Below, piece after piece: positions 32,256-40,507 of a stretch of 64,000 nucleotides of DNA. A program made the translations under genes and the position numbers. This stretch comes from VRUE01 sp036271315 (lineage in GTDB: Bacteria > Actinomycetota > Thermoleophilia > Solirubrobacterales > 70-9): positions 1-64,000 of the forward strand of contig DATBAV010000034.1 of the NCBI GenBank assembly GCA_036271315.1, in the 5' to 3' direction. Within the stretch, counting starts at the first letter, position 1, and every line of letters starts with the position of its first letter. The notes under the pieces were generated by a model. That model searched no databases, had not been told where the DNA came from, and worked only from the letters and a program-made list of their open reading frames with translations.

Positions 32256-33763
32256 TGCGGGGTAGGCGGTAGTTCACCACCGCCTGTGACGCAGGGGTGT
32301 CCGGTGCATCTTTTTCCGACCCAAAAGCGTTTTACCGCGGTCGGCCCCCGGAGGCCGGTAACCCCTATTGCGCGGATGCGAAGGGCATGTGTCCCATTGT
32401 CAATCTGGAAGCGACTGGGGGAGTGACAGCGGTGGAAGCGACGGCGGTCGATTTTGCATTCGAAGCGGCGGACGGGCCCGTTGGCGTAGAAGCGAACCAT
32501 GGCGTGGGCGCGGTGCTCGCGCAGTTCTCGGCTGGAGGGAAATTTTAGTTTGGCGATCGTGACCTTTGGGCGCTTAACCCTCACCTTGTGTCGACCGGCG
32601 TTCTTGGAGGGGCTCGTCGGGTCGGCAAAGGGGCTGGTGTTGGTGAATATCTGCCCATCCGCGGCGACGAGGGCGCAGAATGAGCTCGAGGCGCACGAGA
32701 CTCCAAATAGCCCGTTCAGCGGCCCTTCGAGTTCGCTGGCCGGTTCGACGTAGGGGATCAGCTTCGTGCGCGACCAGGAACCGCTTTTGCCGGTCGGGTC
32801 GGTCGAGGCCATGACGTCGCCGTTGTTGTCGACCGCGAGACACTGTCGCGCGGGAAGGCAGCTGACGCCAGTCACTTGGACTGAGGATCCACCGTCCGCC
32901 TCGCGCCACGCGGACGCGACTGTCGGGCTGGTAGAGGTCAGCAGGTTGCCCCCGGCGTTGCCGGCCACGCAGAGTGCAGTCGCGGCGCATGAGACGCCCT
33001 GAAGATCTCCCGGGCCACCGGGCGTCCCCAGTTCCGTCCAGGCCGAAGCGCCGCCAGTCGGGTTGGTCGAGGCGAGCAGTCGACCCTGCTGGGCGACGGC
33101 GACGCAGAGTGTCGGCGTTCCGCACGAGATCCCGCGCAGGTCGAGGGATTCATCGAGCTGGGTGACCGTCCAGGCTGAGGCGCTGCCTGTGGGATCGGTC
33201 GAGGTGAGGATCTTTCCGGACGTATAGCGTTCCCCGGACACGGCGACACACAGCGATGTCGTTGGGCAAGAGACTCCGAGTAGGTGCGTGTCACGACCGT
33301 TGCCGTCGATGTCCGCGACCTGCCAGTCGTCCCCGGTGCCGGTCGGGTTGGTGGTCGAGTAGACGTAGCCTTCGCCGGTGACGGCGACGCAGAGTTGCGC
33401 GGAGGGACAGGAAACACCCCTTATGCGTCGGTCCTGCGGGGATAGGCAGGGAGGGGCCCAGTGTTCGTGACAGTCGGTATTGGCTTCGCCCGTGGGCTTG
33501 GCCACGTGCCAGGCCGAAGCGCCGCCAGTCGGGTTCGTCGTCGAGACGATCGTGTCGAGTTCGCCAACCGCGACGCAGAACGATGTGGAGGGACAGGAGA
33601 TCCCCAGCAATGGCAAATTGGGCCGAGCGCCCTCCCCTTCGATGTGAGTTTGGAGCTGCCAGTCGGCAGTGGCAGACTCGGTAGCCGGTGAGGCCGCCGT
33701 CATCGCCCCGAGTATCGCCGCGCACGCAACCGTCGCTGCGATCAGCCTGCTGGGTCCCCTCAT
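32249..33763 (-). CDS. Secreted repeat protein with beta-propeller-like 'GVSCPS' repeats
   Basis: A 504-residue protein with a signal peptide (residues 1-32). About seven repeats of the type 'GVSCPSxxLCVAVxxxGxVxxSTNPTGGxxxW' run to residue 370, each with two Cys, suggesting a disulfide-stabilised beta-propeller. A Lys/Arg-rich linker follows, then an Ig-like end with 'RRFECKIDRRRFHRCHSPSRF', related to the end of the protein at 7597-8853. No catalytic motif; likely a surface or extracellular binding protein. Confidence 0.8.
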   Translation of the reverse strand: MRGPSRLIAATVACAAILGAMTAASPATESATADWQLQTHIEGEGARPNLPLLGISCPSTSFCVAVGELDTIVSTTNPTGGASAWHVAKPTGEANTDCHEHWAPPCLSPQDRRIRGVSCPSAQLCVAVTGEGYVYSTTNPTGTGDDWQVADIDGNGRDTHLLGVSCPTTSLCVAVSGERYTSGKILTSTDPTGSASAWTVTQLDESLDLRGISCGTPTLCVAVAQQGRLLASTNPTGGASAWTELGTPGGPGDLQGVSCAATALCVAGNAGGNLLTSTSPTVASAWREADGGSSVQVTGVSCLPARQCLAVDNNGDVMASTDPTGKSGSWSRTKLIPYVEPASELEGPLNGLFGVSCASSSFCALVAADGQIFTNTSPFADPTSPSKNAGRHKVRVKRPKVTIAKLKFPSSRELREHRAHAMVRFYANGPVRRFECKIDRRRFHRCHSPSRFQIDNGTHALRIRAIGVTGLRGPTAVKRFWVGKRCTGHPCVTGGGELPPTPHH

Positions 33764-33829
33764 CGATCCCCCTTCGTCTAGACGAAACCAGCTCCCAGCT
33801 CAAATGATGACAGCGGTGCAGGCTCGGCT

Positions 33830-34288
33830 CTAGCCGGTGATGCTCGCCGCTACCGCGTCCCGGCGGTAGTCGAAGATCCGCTCCAGGTCCCTGCGCACAA
33901 AGAGCCGGTGCGCGAGCGTGCCGAGCGGGCCGAAGGGGATCGCGTAGCGAACATGGTCGCGGATGATCGTCGCGGTCTCGCCGTCGGGCTCGAAGGTGTG
34001 GGTGTGCTCCCAGAGCGAGTACGGGCCCTTCTCCTGGAAGTCGGTGAATCGTGACGGCGGCTCCCAGGCGTCGATCCGGGTCCGCCAGCGGATCGGGACG
34101 CCGTGCAGCTTGAGCCGGTACTCGAGCAGGGTGCCGGACGCCATCGAGATCGGGCGCGGGGTCGTCACCTCGAAGTGGAGCCAGGGAGGGGTGAGCGGCT
34201 CGAGGTTGCGCTCGTCGCCGTAGAAAGCGAATGCCCGCTCGATCGGCACCTCGACTCGCTGGCTTCGCTCGAGGACGTGGACGCGCAC
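33830..34288 (-). CDS. SRPBCC (START-like) ligand-binding protein
   Basis: A 152-residue protein with a GTG start at 34288, where family sequence begins ('VRVHVLERSQRVEVPIERAFAFYGD'). 'NLEPLTPPWLHFEV', 'GVPIRWRTRIDAWEPPSRFTD', 'GPYSLWEHTHTFEP' and 'IFDYRRDAV' match the CoxG/YfcH-associated START group. It presumably binds a hydrophobic ligand. It is divergent from a YbjT-like gene with only about 38 bp between them. In some bacteria such SRPBCC and NAD(P)-binding domains are fused, so they may act together. Confidence 0.82.
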   Translation of the reverse strand: MRVHVLERSQRVEVPIERAFAFYGDERNLEPLTPPWLHFEVTTPRPISMASGTLLEYRLKLHGVPIRWRTRIDAWEPPSRFTDFQEKGPYSLWEHTHTFEPDGETATIIRDHVRYAIPFGPLGTLAHRLFVRRDLERIFDYRRDAVAASITG

Positions 34289-34326
34289 CGGCTTAGCTTC
34301 GCAGTCCGGCCGGGTAGCTTGGATGG

Positions 34327-35226
34327 ATCGCACCTCGTGTCCTCATCGCGGGAGCAACCGGATTCGTCGGCGGCCGGCTGGCGATGGCGCTTGCCGACAC
34401 TGCTGCCTCGGTCCGCTGCCTCGTCCGCGATCGCGCCAGGGCGCGGCACCTGGAGGCGGCCGGGATGGAGCTGCACGAGGGCGACATCGTCGACGCCGAG
34501 AGCCTCGCCGGGGCGGGCGCGGACGTCGACGTCGCCTACTACCTGGTCCACGCGATGGGCGGGGGAGGGGGCTATGCCGAGCGCGAGCGCGTTGGCGCCA
34601 CCAACTTCGGCCGCATGGCCAAGCGCGAGGGCATCGAGCGGGTCATCTATCTCGGCGGCCTCGGCGGCGACAACGCCTCCGAGCATCTGCAGAGCCGCCA
34701 CCAGACCGCGCGCGTCCTTAGCGCCGAGGGGCCGCCGCTGACCTACTTCCGCGCCGCGATGGTGGTCGGCGCCAGCAGCGAGTCCTACAAGACGTTGCGC
34801 TACCTGGTCGGTCGCCTGCCGGTGATGATCGCCCCCAGTTGGCTGCGCACCGACACCCAGCCGATCGGGATCGACGCCACGGTCGAGTACCTGCGGCGCG
34901 CTCCCGAGGTGCCGGAGTCCGCCGGTCGCGAGGTCCAGATCGGCGGTCCCGACATCCTCAGCTACGCCGACATGCTCGACCGCATGGCGATCGCGATGGG
35001 CAAGGAGCCGCGGCGGCAGGTCCCGGTTCCGCTAATCACGCCCTGGCTCTCGTCGCTCTGGCTAGGCCTGGTGACGCCGGTCGACACCAACGTGGCCCGT
35101 CCCCTGATCGAGGGGCTGACCAGCGCGACGGTGGTCACCGACCCCAGCGGTGCCGAGCCGTTCGGGATCTCGCCCGAGTCCTTCGACGAGGCCCTGCGCC
35201 GGGCGTTCGTCGAAGAAGGCGGCTGA
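34327..35226 (+). CDS. YbjT-like NAD(P)H-binding protein, start codon unclear
   Basis: An atypical short-chain dehydrogenase-like protein of about 299 residues. The Rossmann motif 'RVLIAGATGFVGGRLA' is in frame from 34336, and 'VDVAYYLVHAMGGGGGYAERE', 'VIYLGGLGG' and 'TYFRAAMVVGASSESYKTLRYLV' match Escherichia coli YbjT. The C-terminal DUF2867 of YbjT is absent. No ATG, GTG or TTG lies before the Rossmann motif in frame (stop at 34315); ATC at 34327 is where Met would be expected. The first ATG, 34384, would delete the cofactor site. Confidence 0.75.
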   Translation: MAPRVLIAGATGFVGGRLAMALADTAASVRCLVRDRARARHLEAAGMELHEGDIVDAESLAGAGADVDVAYYLVHAMGGGGGYAERERVGATNFGRMAKREGIERVIYLGGLGGDNASEHLQSRHQTARVLSAEGPPLTYFRAAMVVGASSESYKTLRYLVGRLPVMIAPSWLRTDTQPIGIDATVEYLRRAPEVPESAGREVQIGGPDILSYADMLDRMAIAMGKEPRRQVPVPLITPWLSSLWLGLVTPVDTNVARPLIEGLTSATVVTDPSGAEPFGISPESFDEALRRAFVEEGG

Positions 35227-35276
35227 GCTCGCCCCGGAGAGCATCTTCCTGCGTGGGAGGGTGTTCTAGGTGTGGG

Positions 35277-35369
35277 ATGAGAGACAGCGAGCGTCGGACA
35301 GATATCGCCCTGGCACTGCTTGCCACCGCGTCGATCGCCGGCATCATGCTGATCGGCCGCAACGGCTGA
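35277..35369 (+). CDS. Possible 30-residue single-helix protein
   Basis: The frame encodes a charged head ('MRDSERRTDIA') and a hydrophobic helix ('LALLATASIAGIMLIG'). The ribosome site is weak. It lies 50 bp after the YbjT-like gene and is convergent with a small membrane gene. A real small membrane protein is plausible but unproven. Confidence 0.35.
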   Translation: MRDSERRTDIALALLATASIAGIMLIGRNG

Positions 35370-35385
35370 ATCGGAGAGGCAGATG

Positions 35386-35595
35386 TCAGGGGCGCGATCG
35401 AGGCCGGTCGTCGTCGTGCCGGTGGCGCACCGCCCAAGCCTCGAAGGCGATTAGCCCGATCAACAGCGCGCCGAAGGCGATGAAGGGCGGCAGCCACCCT
35501 TGGCGGCGGGAGATCAGGAGAGCGGCGACGACGAAGGCATCGGCGGCAAGCAGGAAGCCGGCGAGGACCGGCCGGATTGCCGACCAGCCGGTCAG
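35386..35595 (-). CDS. Small two-helix membrane protein, probable CTG start
   Basis: A 69-residue protein with helices 'VLAGFLLAADAFVVAALLIS' and 'FIAFGALLIGLIAFEAWAV' and a basic end. No ATG, GTG or TTG lies upstream in frame near the coding part; CTG at 35595 overlaps the stop of the upstream SRPBCC gene (CTGA on the minus strand), the same arrangement as at 5778. Translational coupling is likely. Function unknown. Confidence 0.6.
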   Translation of the reverse strand: MTGWSAIRPVLAGFLLAADAFVVAALLISRRQGWLPPFIAFGALLIGLIAFEAWAVRHRHDDDRPRSRP

Positions 35596-36047
35596 CTGCG
35601 CTCCGCTCGGCGCTTGGTCGCGGTGAGCAGGCGTCGGGTGATGAGGACGTGCATCCGCGTGCCGATTACGAGGGCTCGGTAGACGCTTCCCTTCAGGCCT
35701 GGGAAGGCGGCGCGCGTTTCGGCGACCAGCCGCGTGCGCCCGCCCGCTTCTTCGAGGCGGAAGCTCAGCAGGTAGGTGGAGAAGCGGTGGCGACCGGCGA
35801 GCGCGAGCGCGCTCGCCGGCTCGGCAGCCTCGACGTGGAAGCCGGGAAAAGAGGAGCCCTTCGCCAGCGGGCGAGGGCCCGAGAGATCGGTGTCTTCGCA
35901 GGCGAGCAACCGTGCTGGGCCACGGCCGCGGGCGGATGCGAACGACCCCTCGACCACCCGCAGCAGCGCCGCCCAGGTTGTCTCCCGATCGGCGCCGATC
36001 TCGATTGGCAGCTCATCGACGAAGGGAAGGCTCGATTGGGTAGTCAT
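35592..36047 (-). CDS. SRPBCC-like protein
   Basis: A 151-residue protein. 'LPIEIGADRETTWAALLRVVEG', 'FPGFHVEAAEPASALALAGRH', 'RFSTYLLSFRLEEAGGRTRLVAETRAAFPG' (in parts) and 'YRALVIGTRMHVLITRRLL' fit the polyketide-cyclase/START fold with its long last helix. Ligand unknown. It is upstream of, and overlaps, the small membrane gene, so both form an operon. Confidence 0.7.
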   Translation of the reverse strand: MTTQSSLPFVDELPIEIGADRETTWAALLRVVEGSFASARGRGPARLLACEDTDLSGPRPLAKGSSFPGFHVEAAEPASALALAGRHRFSTYLLSFRLEEAGGRTRLVAETRAAFPGLKGSVYRALVIGTRMHVLITRRLLTATKRRAERS

Positions 36048-36083
36048 TACTTGAACATCCTATTGAGAGGCACTTTTGCGGCA

Positions 36084-36105
36084 TTTTGGCTTTTTGAAGC
36101 CAAAA
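36084..36105. terminator. AT-rich hairpin in the 36.05-36.26 kb spacer
   Basis: TTTTGGCTT and AAGCCAAAA pair around TTTG. It lies upstream of genes on both strands, so it could attenuate or end read-through in either direction. The spacer is clearly more AT-rich than the surroundings; nothing else is recognised in it. Confidence 0.45.
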
Positions 36106-36264
36106 AAGGCCCAGAGTTACACCGATTGATGTAGTCGAAACCGTTCTGCGGGTTTTCCCCCTTGATGCCGGCGGGTACTGACAGGTACCGTAAAGGCGCG
36201 AGGAGATTTAGCGCCATACGCAGGGACGTAATGGGAATCGTCAATGCGACCAGAGGAGAGACGA

Positions 36265-39144
36265 ATGGTAAGGCGCTTGATCGCTTGCGCGGTGATGGCA
36301 CTGTGGCTTGTAGCTGCGGTGTCGGTCGCACAGGCCGACACCCAAGACCTCATCGAACCACAGAACGAACCACCCACCGCCCAAGACGGTTGGCAGGCGG
36401 GTAACTGCACCGAAGAAGGTGCAACGAAGTGCTCGCCGGAAACGCCCAGCCGGTTCTTCACGCTGGCCGGTGGACACCCGCAGTTCGGTTTCACGCAGTA
36501 CATCCTCAAACACAAAGTCATCGTCCCGGGCACGCTCGAAGAACCGGAAAAGGAAATAGAAAAACTGCGGGTCGATATCGAGCCCGGATTCAGCGTCAAC
36601 CCACGGGCGACGGTGCAATGCCCGCTCGAAACGTTCGAAGTGGACGAGACCGCATGCCCGGCCAAATCCCAAGTCGGCCAGGAGGAAGTCACGGTCGCGC
36701 TGAATCTCGAAATCCCAAACCCCTTCCCGCCCCCACCCGCGACCCTGCCGAAAAACTTCGTGGTTGCCCCCAACCCGGCACTCGGAACGCTGGTGCCCCT
36801 CTACAACCTCGTGTCCAAAGAAGGCGAACCCGCACTTCTGGGCTTCAAGGTTGGCAGCGGTACCGAAAAGGAGCCGGTCTACCTTGAAACGGAAGTGGAA
36901 TGGCAGGGCGATTATCACGAGAGCTTCACGATCAAAACTCCGGACGCGTCGCCACTCTTCAAGACGCTGAAGAGTCGCCTGGTCAGCTTCGGCCGGTCCG
37001 GCAACGGCACCTATCTCACACTCTCAACCACCTGCTTCAGCACCGAGCTGCCGCCCCACGAACACGCATACTCGACCTTCTTCCGCGCTGAGGAAAGAGG
37101 AGAAGAACGGCCGGACTTCCCCAATGGCCTGACGGAAGTGGAGGCGACGACCACGCTGCCACCGGGCAATGTGCACACCGGCTGCGCCAAAGTTCCCTTC
37201 GACCCCGAACTCGAAGTCTCGCCGGGGGCGACCGAAGTCGACTCTCCGGCTGGGCCGACGGTGAACACTGAACTGCCCTTCCTCGAACCGGAAGAACCAG
37301 AAGAATCGGGAAGCCAGGCCGAGTCGCAACTGCGCAACGCCGAAGTGTCGCTGCCGCAGGGCATGGGCCTCAACCCCTCCGGGGCCAACGGCCTGCAGTC
37401 CTGCACGGACGATCAGTTCGGCGAAGGCACGCGCAATGAAGCAAGTGGCTGCCCGCCGGGGTCAATAATCGGCACAGCTGAAGTGGAAACACCGCCGCTG
37501 CCGCCCGGCTCGCTGAAAGGCCCGGTGTATCTCGGGCAACAGCTCAGCCGCGATCCGACCTCCGGCGAAGAGTTCCGCTTCTTCGTCGAAGCCAAATCGA
37601 AACGATATGGAATCGATGCACGCCTGACCGGGTTTACGGCTGCCGATCCGAAAACCGGACAGCTGACCACGTCCTTCGAAGAAAACCCACAGGTGCCCTT
37701 CGAATCGGTGAAGCTGCATTTCGATGGCTCCAAGAACGTGCTGACCAGCCCGCCGACCTGTTCGCCGGCGACCTCGACAGGCACGTTTGAACCGTGGTCA
37801 ACACCGGCCTCGACGGAAGAAGAAACGAGTACCTTCACATTGGCAAGCGCCCCGGGCGGCGGCACCTGCCCGACGACGCTCGCCGGACGCAAATTCGTCC
37901 CCGGCTACACGGCTAAATCGGACAGCACCAAAGCCAATGCCTACAGCCCCTTCCGGGTCAACATCAACCGGACGGACGGACAGCAGGAGCTGAAGAAGAT
38001 CGATGTGACCCTGCCAAAGGGTCTCGCCGGCAATCTCAGCGGCATTCCCTACTGTCCTGAGTCGGCCATCGTTGCCGCGGCTGCAAGCAGCGGTGCGTCC
38101 GAGCAGGCCAGCCCGAGCTGTCCTAGTGCTAGTCAGATCGGGACAACGTCGACGACGAGCGGCACCGGGTCCAACCCGCTGACCCTCGGCGGCAAGGCCT
38201 ATCTGGCGGGCCCGTATCGGGGGGCTCCACTATCCCTCGTGACGGTCGCTCCGGCCCTAGCGGGACCGTTCGACCTCGGCACGGTTGTCGTCAGGGTCGC
38301 CCTGTTCGTCGAACCGGAAACCGCCCAGGTTCACGCGGTCTCGGATGAGATCCCTGATGTCTATGGTGGCGTGAAGCTGGATATTCGCTCGATCGACGTC
38401 AACGTCGACCGAACCAAGTTCATGCACAACCCGACCAACTGTGCTGCCCAGGCCACCACCGGGTTCATCAATGGTGGCGGTGCAAATCCGACCAACCCGG
38501 CGGCGTGGAGCTCCTACGCGGTCTCCTCGCCATTCCAGGCGACTGGCTGCAAGGGGCTCAGCTTCAAGCCGAAGCTGCATACACGCCTCTTTGGCGGGAA
38601 AGGCACGACGACCCGCGGCAAGCATCCCAAGCTGCGGGCAATCCTGGAAGGAAATGAAAAAGACGCCAACGTGCTGCGTACCGCCCTGGCACTGCCGCAC
38701 GCGCTGTTCCTCGATCAGGGGAATATCAGGACCGTCTGCACGAGGCCTCAGTTGGCCTCCGGGACGTGCCCGAAGGCGGCCATTTATGGCCACGCACAGG
38801 CGAAGAGCCCGCTGCTTGGCCACGCCCTCAAGGGGCCGGTGTACCTGGTCTCCTCGAGTCACGAATTGCCTGACCTCCTGGTCGACCTGCGCGGTCAGGT
38901 GAACATTCAACTACGCGGCGTGATCAGCTCCAAGCATGGGGGGATCAAGACCGTGTTCAACAACACGCCGGACGTGCCAGTGAGCAAGTTCATCCTGCGC
39001 ATGGAAGGTGGCAAGAAGAAGGGTCTCCTGGTCAATTCCAGGAACCTCTGCAAAGGCCCACTGTCCTCGGTGCTGAACATCAAGGGGCAGAACGGCAAGA
39101 AGGTCAAGAACAACAAGTTGCCGTTGAAGGTGAGCGGCTGTTGA
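36265..39144 (+). CDS. Large secreted repeat protein with unusual codon use
   Basis: A 959-residue exported protein. The ATG at 36265 has a GAGGAG site and opens a signal peptide ('MVRRLIACAVMALWLVAA'); an ATG at 36244 lacks a ribosome site. The mature part repeats a module with 'CPxxSxIGTA' and 'GPVYL' (for example 'CPPGSIIGTAEVETP', 'LKGPVYLGQQLS', 'CPSASQIGTTST', 'LKGPVYLVSSSH'), suggesting an elongated beta-rich surface protein. The first 1.6 kb uses GAA for Glu far more than the neighbours, while the last third looks normal. Role unknown. Confidence 0.8.
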   Translation: MVRRLIACAVMALWLVAAVSVAQADTQDLIEPQNEPPTAQDGWQAGNCTEEGATKCSPETPSRFFTLAGGHPQFGFTQYILKHKVIVPGTLEEPEKEIEKLRVDIEPGFSVNPRATVQCPLETFEVDETACPAKSQVGQEEVTVALNLEIPNPFPPPPATLPKNFVVAPNPALGTLVPLYNLVSKEGEPALLGFKVGSGTEKEPVYLETEVEWQGDYHESFTIKTPDASPLFKTLKSRLVSFGRSGNGTYLTLSTTCFSTELPPHEHAYSTFFRAEERGEERPDFPNGLTEVEATTTLPPGNVHTGCAKVPFDPELEVSPGATEVDSPAGPTVNTELPFLEPEEPEESGSQAESQLRNAEVSLPQGMGLNPSGANGLQSCTDDQFGEGTRNEASGCPPGSIIGTAEVETPPLPPGSLKGPVYLGQQLSRDPTSGEEFRFFVEAKSKRYGIDARLTGFTAADPKTGQLTTSFEENPQVPFESVKLHFDGSKNVLTSPPTCSPATSTGTFEPWSTPASTEEETSTFTLASAPGGGTCPTTLAGRKFVPGYTAKSDSTKANAYSPFRVNINRTDGQQELKKIDVTLPKGLAGNLSGIPYCPESAIVAAAASSGASEQASPSCPSASQIGTTSTTSGTGSNPLTLGGKAYLAGPYRGAPLSLVTVAPALAGPFDLGTVVVRVALFVEPETAQVHAVSDEIPDVYGGVKLDIRSIDVNVDRTKFMHNPTNCAAQATTGFINGGGANPTNPAAWSSYAVSSPFQATGCKGLSFKPKLHTRLFGGKGTTTRGKHPKLRAILEGNEKDANVLRTALALPHALFLDQGNIRTVCTRPQLASGTCPKAAIYGHAQAKSPLLGHALKGPVYLVSSSHELPDLLVDLRGQVNIQLRGVISSKHGGIKTVFNNTPDVPVSKFILRMEGGKKKGLLVNSRNLCKGPLSSVLNIKGQNGKKVKNNKLPLKVSGC

Positions 39145-39220
39145 ACGGGCGGCGGTAGAGGACGCCTCACCACGGCGCGGCGGGCCTTCGGGCTCGTCGC
39201 GCCGTTTGCTTTGGCCGCTC

Positions 39221-40087
39221 TCAGGCGGCGGCGGGAAGCGGGGCCGCCGTGATTCGTCTGGCCGGGATCAGCAGCGCCGAGGCGCAGACCATGACGAAGG
39301 CGCTCGCTTGAAGGACGAGGCCAAGCGGGCTGGCGGCGAGCGGATCGCCGAAGACGAGTACGCCGGCGGCGATTTGGGCCGCGTTTGCGATCAACCCGAT
39401 CAAGCCGATCGTCTCGATCGCGCCGCCGCGCTGAAGTGCCGCCGCGGCCGCGTACTGGGCGCCGATCCCGGCAATCATCGTCAGCGCGACCCAGGGTGCC
39501 AGCACCGCAAGCGAGACACCGCTTGCCCCGGTCAATCCCTTGATCGCGACGCCGGCAAGCGCGAAGAGGATGCCGGCGACGGCGGCGAGCGTGATCTCGC
39601 TGCGCTTGGAGAAGCGCGCCGAGCGGTGGCCGAGGGCGAGCCCGATCGCGAGCAGCGCGAGGCCGCCCTCGAAGCCGAGCATGCCGCCGACCTCAAAGCC
39701 GGAGTGATCGCCGCTGAAGTGGGGGACAGTGACGACGAGCAGGGCGAGGCCGGCGCCGCCGAGCAGCAGGGCCAGCCATTGGCGCGGCTCGACCGCGTCG
39801 CCGAAGACCCGCTGCGCCATCACCGCGAGGGTGACGGCGCCGCCGGCGAGCACGGCTTGGACGATCGAGATCGGCGCCATCGAGAGGGCGGCGATGTGGA
39901 CGAACCAGGCCACCGCCGCGATTCCCCAGCCGGCGGCGAACCAGGGGGAGGAGGCGAGGTTGCGGGCGCTGCGCAGCGGTTCCTGCAGTCGCACCGGCGC
40001 GGCGTGGTGGCAGCCCCGGTGCTTGAACAGCGAGGCGAGATTGGTCAGCAGCGCCGCGGCAACCGCGAGGCCGATCCCTATCTGCAT
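39221..40087 (-). CDS. DMT-superfamily (EamA-like) transporter
   Basis: A 288-residue protein with about ten hydrophobic helices. Two EamA-like halves: the first contains 'WFVHIAALSMAPISIVQAVLAGG' and 'RQWLALLLGGAGLALLVV', the second 'AAVAGILFALAGVAIKGLTG' and 'GLIGLIANAAQIAAGVLVFGD'. Substrate unknown (drug, metabolite or magnesium for related families). Convergent with the large secreted protein. Confidence 0.8.
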   Translation of the reverse strand: MQIGIGLAVAAALLTNLASLFKHRGCHHAAPVRLQEPLRSARNLASSPWFAAGWGIAAVAWFVHIAALSMAPISIVQAVLAGGAVTLAVMAQRVFGDAVEPRQWLALLLGGAGLALLVVTVPHFSGDHSGFEVGGMLGFEGGLALLAIGLALGHRSARFSKRSEITLAAVAGILFALAGVAIKGLTGASGVSLAVLAPWVALTMIAGIGAQYAAAAALQRGGAIETIGLIGLIANAAQIAAGVLVFGDPLAASPLGLVLQASAFVMVCASALLIPARRITAAPLPAAA

Positions 40088-40108
40088 GAGCCCGCCGCCA
40101 TGCCCTTC

Positions 40109-40507
40109 CTATCGGCGGCTAATCGCCCGACGCTTAGCCCGCGCCTCCTCGGAGGTTGGCGGCGGGTCGGGAAGCTCGAGCCGGCGACGGGCTCGGGTGA
40201 CCGCCGATACCGAGGTGCGACAGGCGCGGGCGATGATCCCATCGGTCTGGTCCGGGGTGCGGCTGACCTCGAACTCGATCAGCGCGGCACGCCGCATCTT
40301 TGCCCGCTCGGCGATCGGGCTGCCGCTGGGCACCGCGTCTAGCGCCGCCTCGGCGGCGCGCTCGCGCCGGCAGACCAGGCAGTAGGTGCCCTCGGCCGAC
40401 TTGACCCAGGAGCTCGGCATCGGCACCGACTTGCCGTCGATGCTGCCGGCGCTGACGCCGCAGCCTTCGCAGGTCCACTTCTTCGCGGCAGTGGCGGCGG
40501 GGCTCAT
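40109..40507 (-). CDS. Zinc-ribbon and HTH-like protein coupled to the helicase
   Basis: A 132-residue basic protein. Two CxxC pairs ('WTCEGCGVS' and 'YCLVCRRE') spaced by 26 residues suggest a zinc ribbon. 'IIARACRTSVSAVTRARRRL' looks like a helix-turn-helix. Its ATG overlaps the stop of the DEAD-box helicase gene (ATGA), so it is translated with it and probably binds nucleic acid. I do not know a named family. Confidence 0.65.
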   Translation of the reverse strand: MSPAATAAKKWTCEGCGVSAGSIDGKSVPMPSSWVKSAEGTYCLVCRRERAAEAALDAVPSGSPIAERAKMRRAALIEFEVSRTPDQTDGIIARACRTSVSAVTRARRRLELPDPPPTSEEARAKRRAISRR

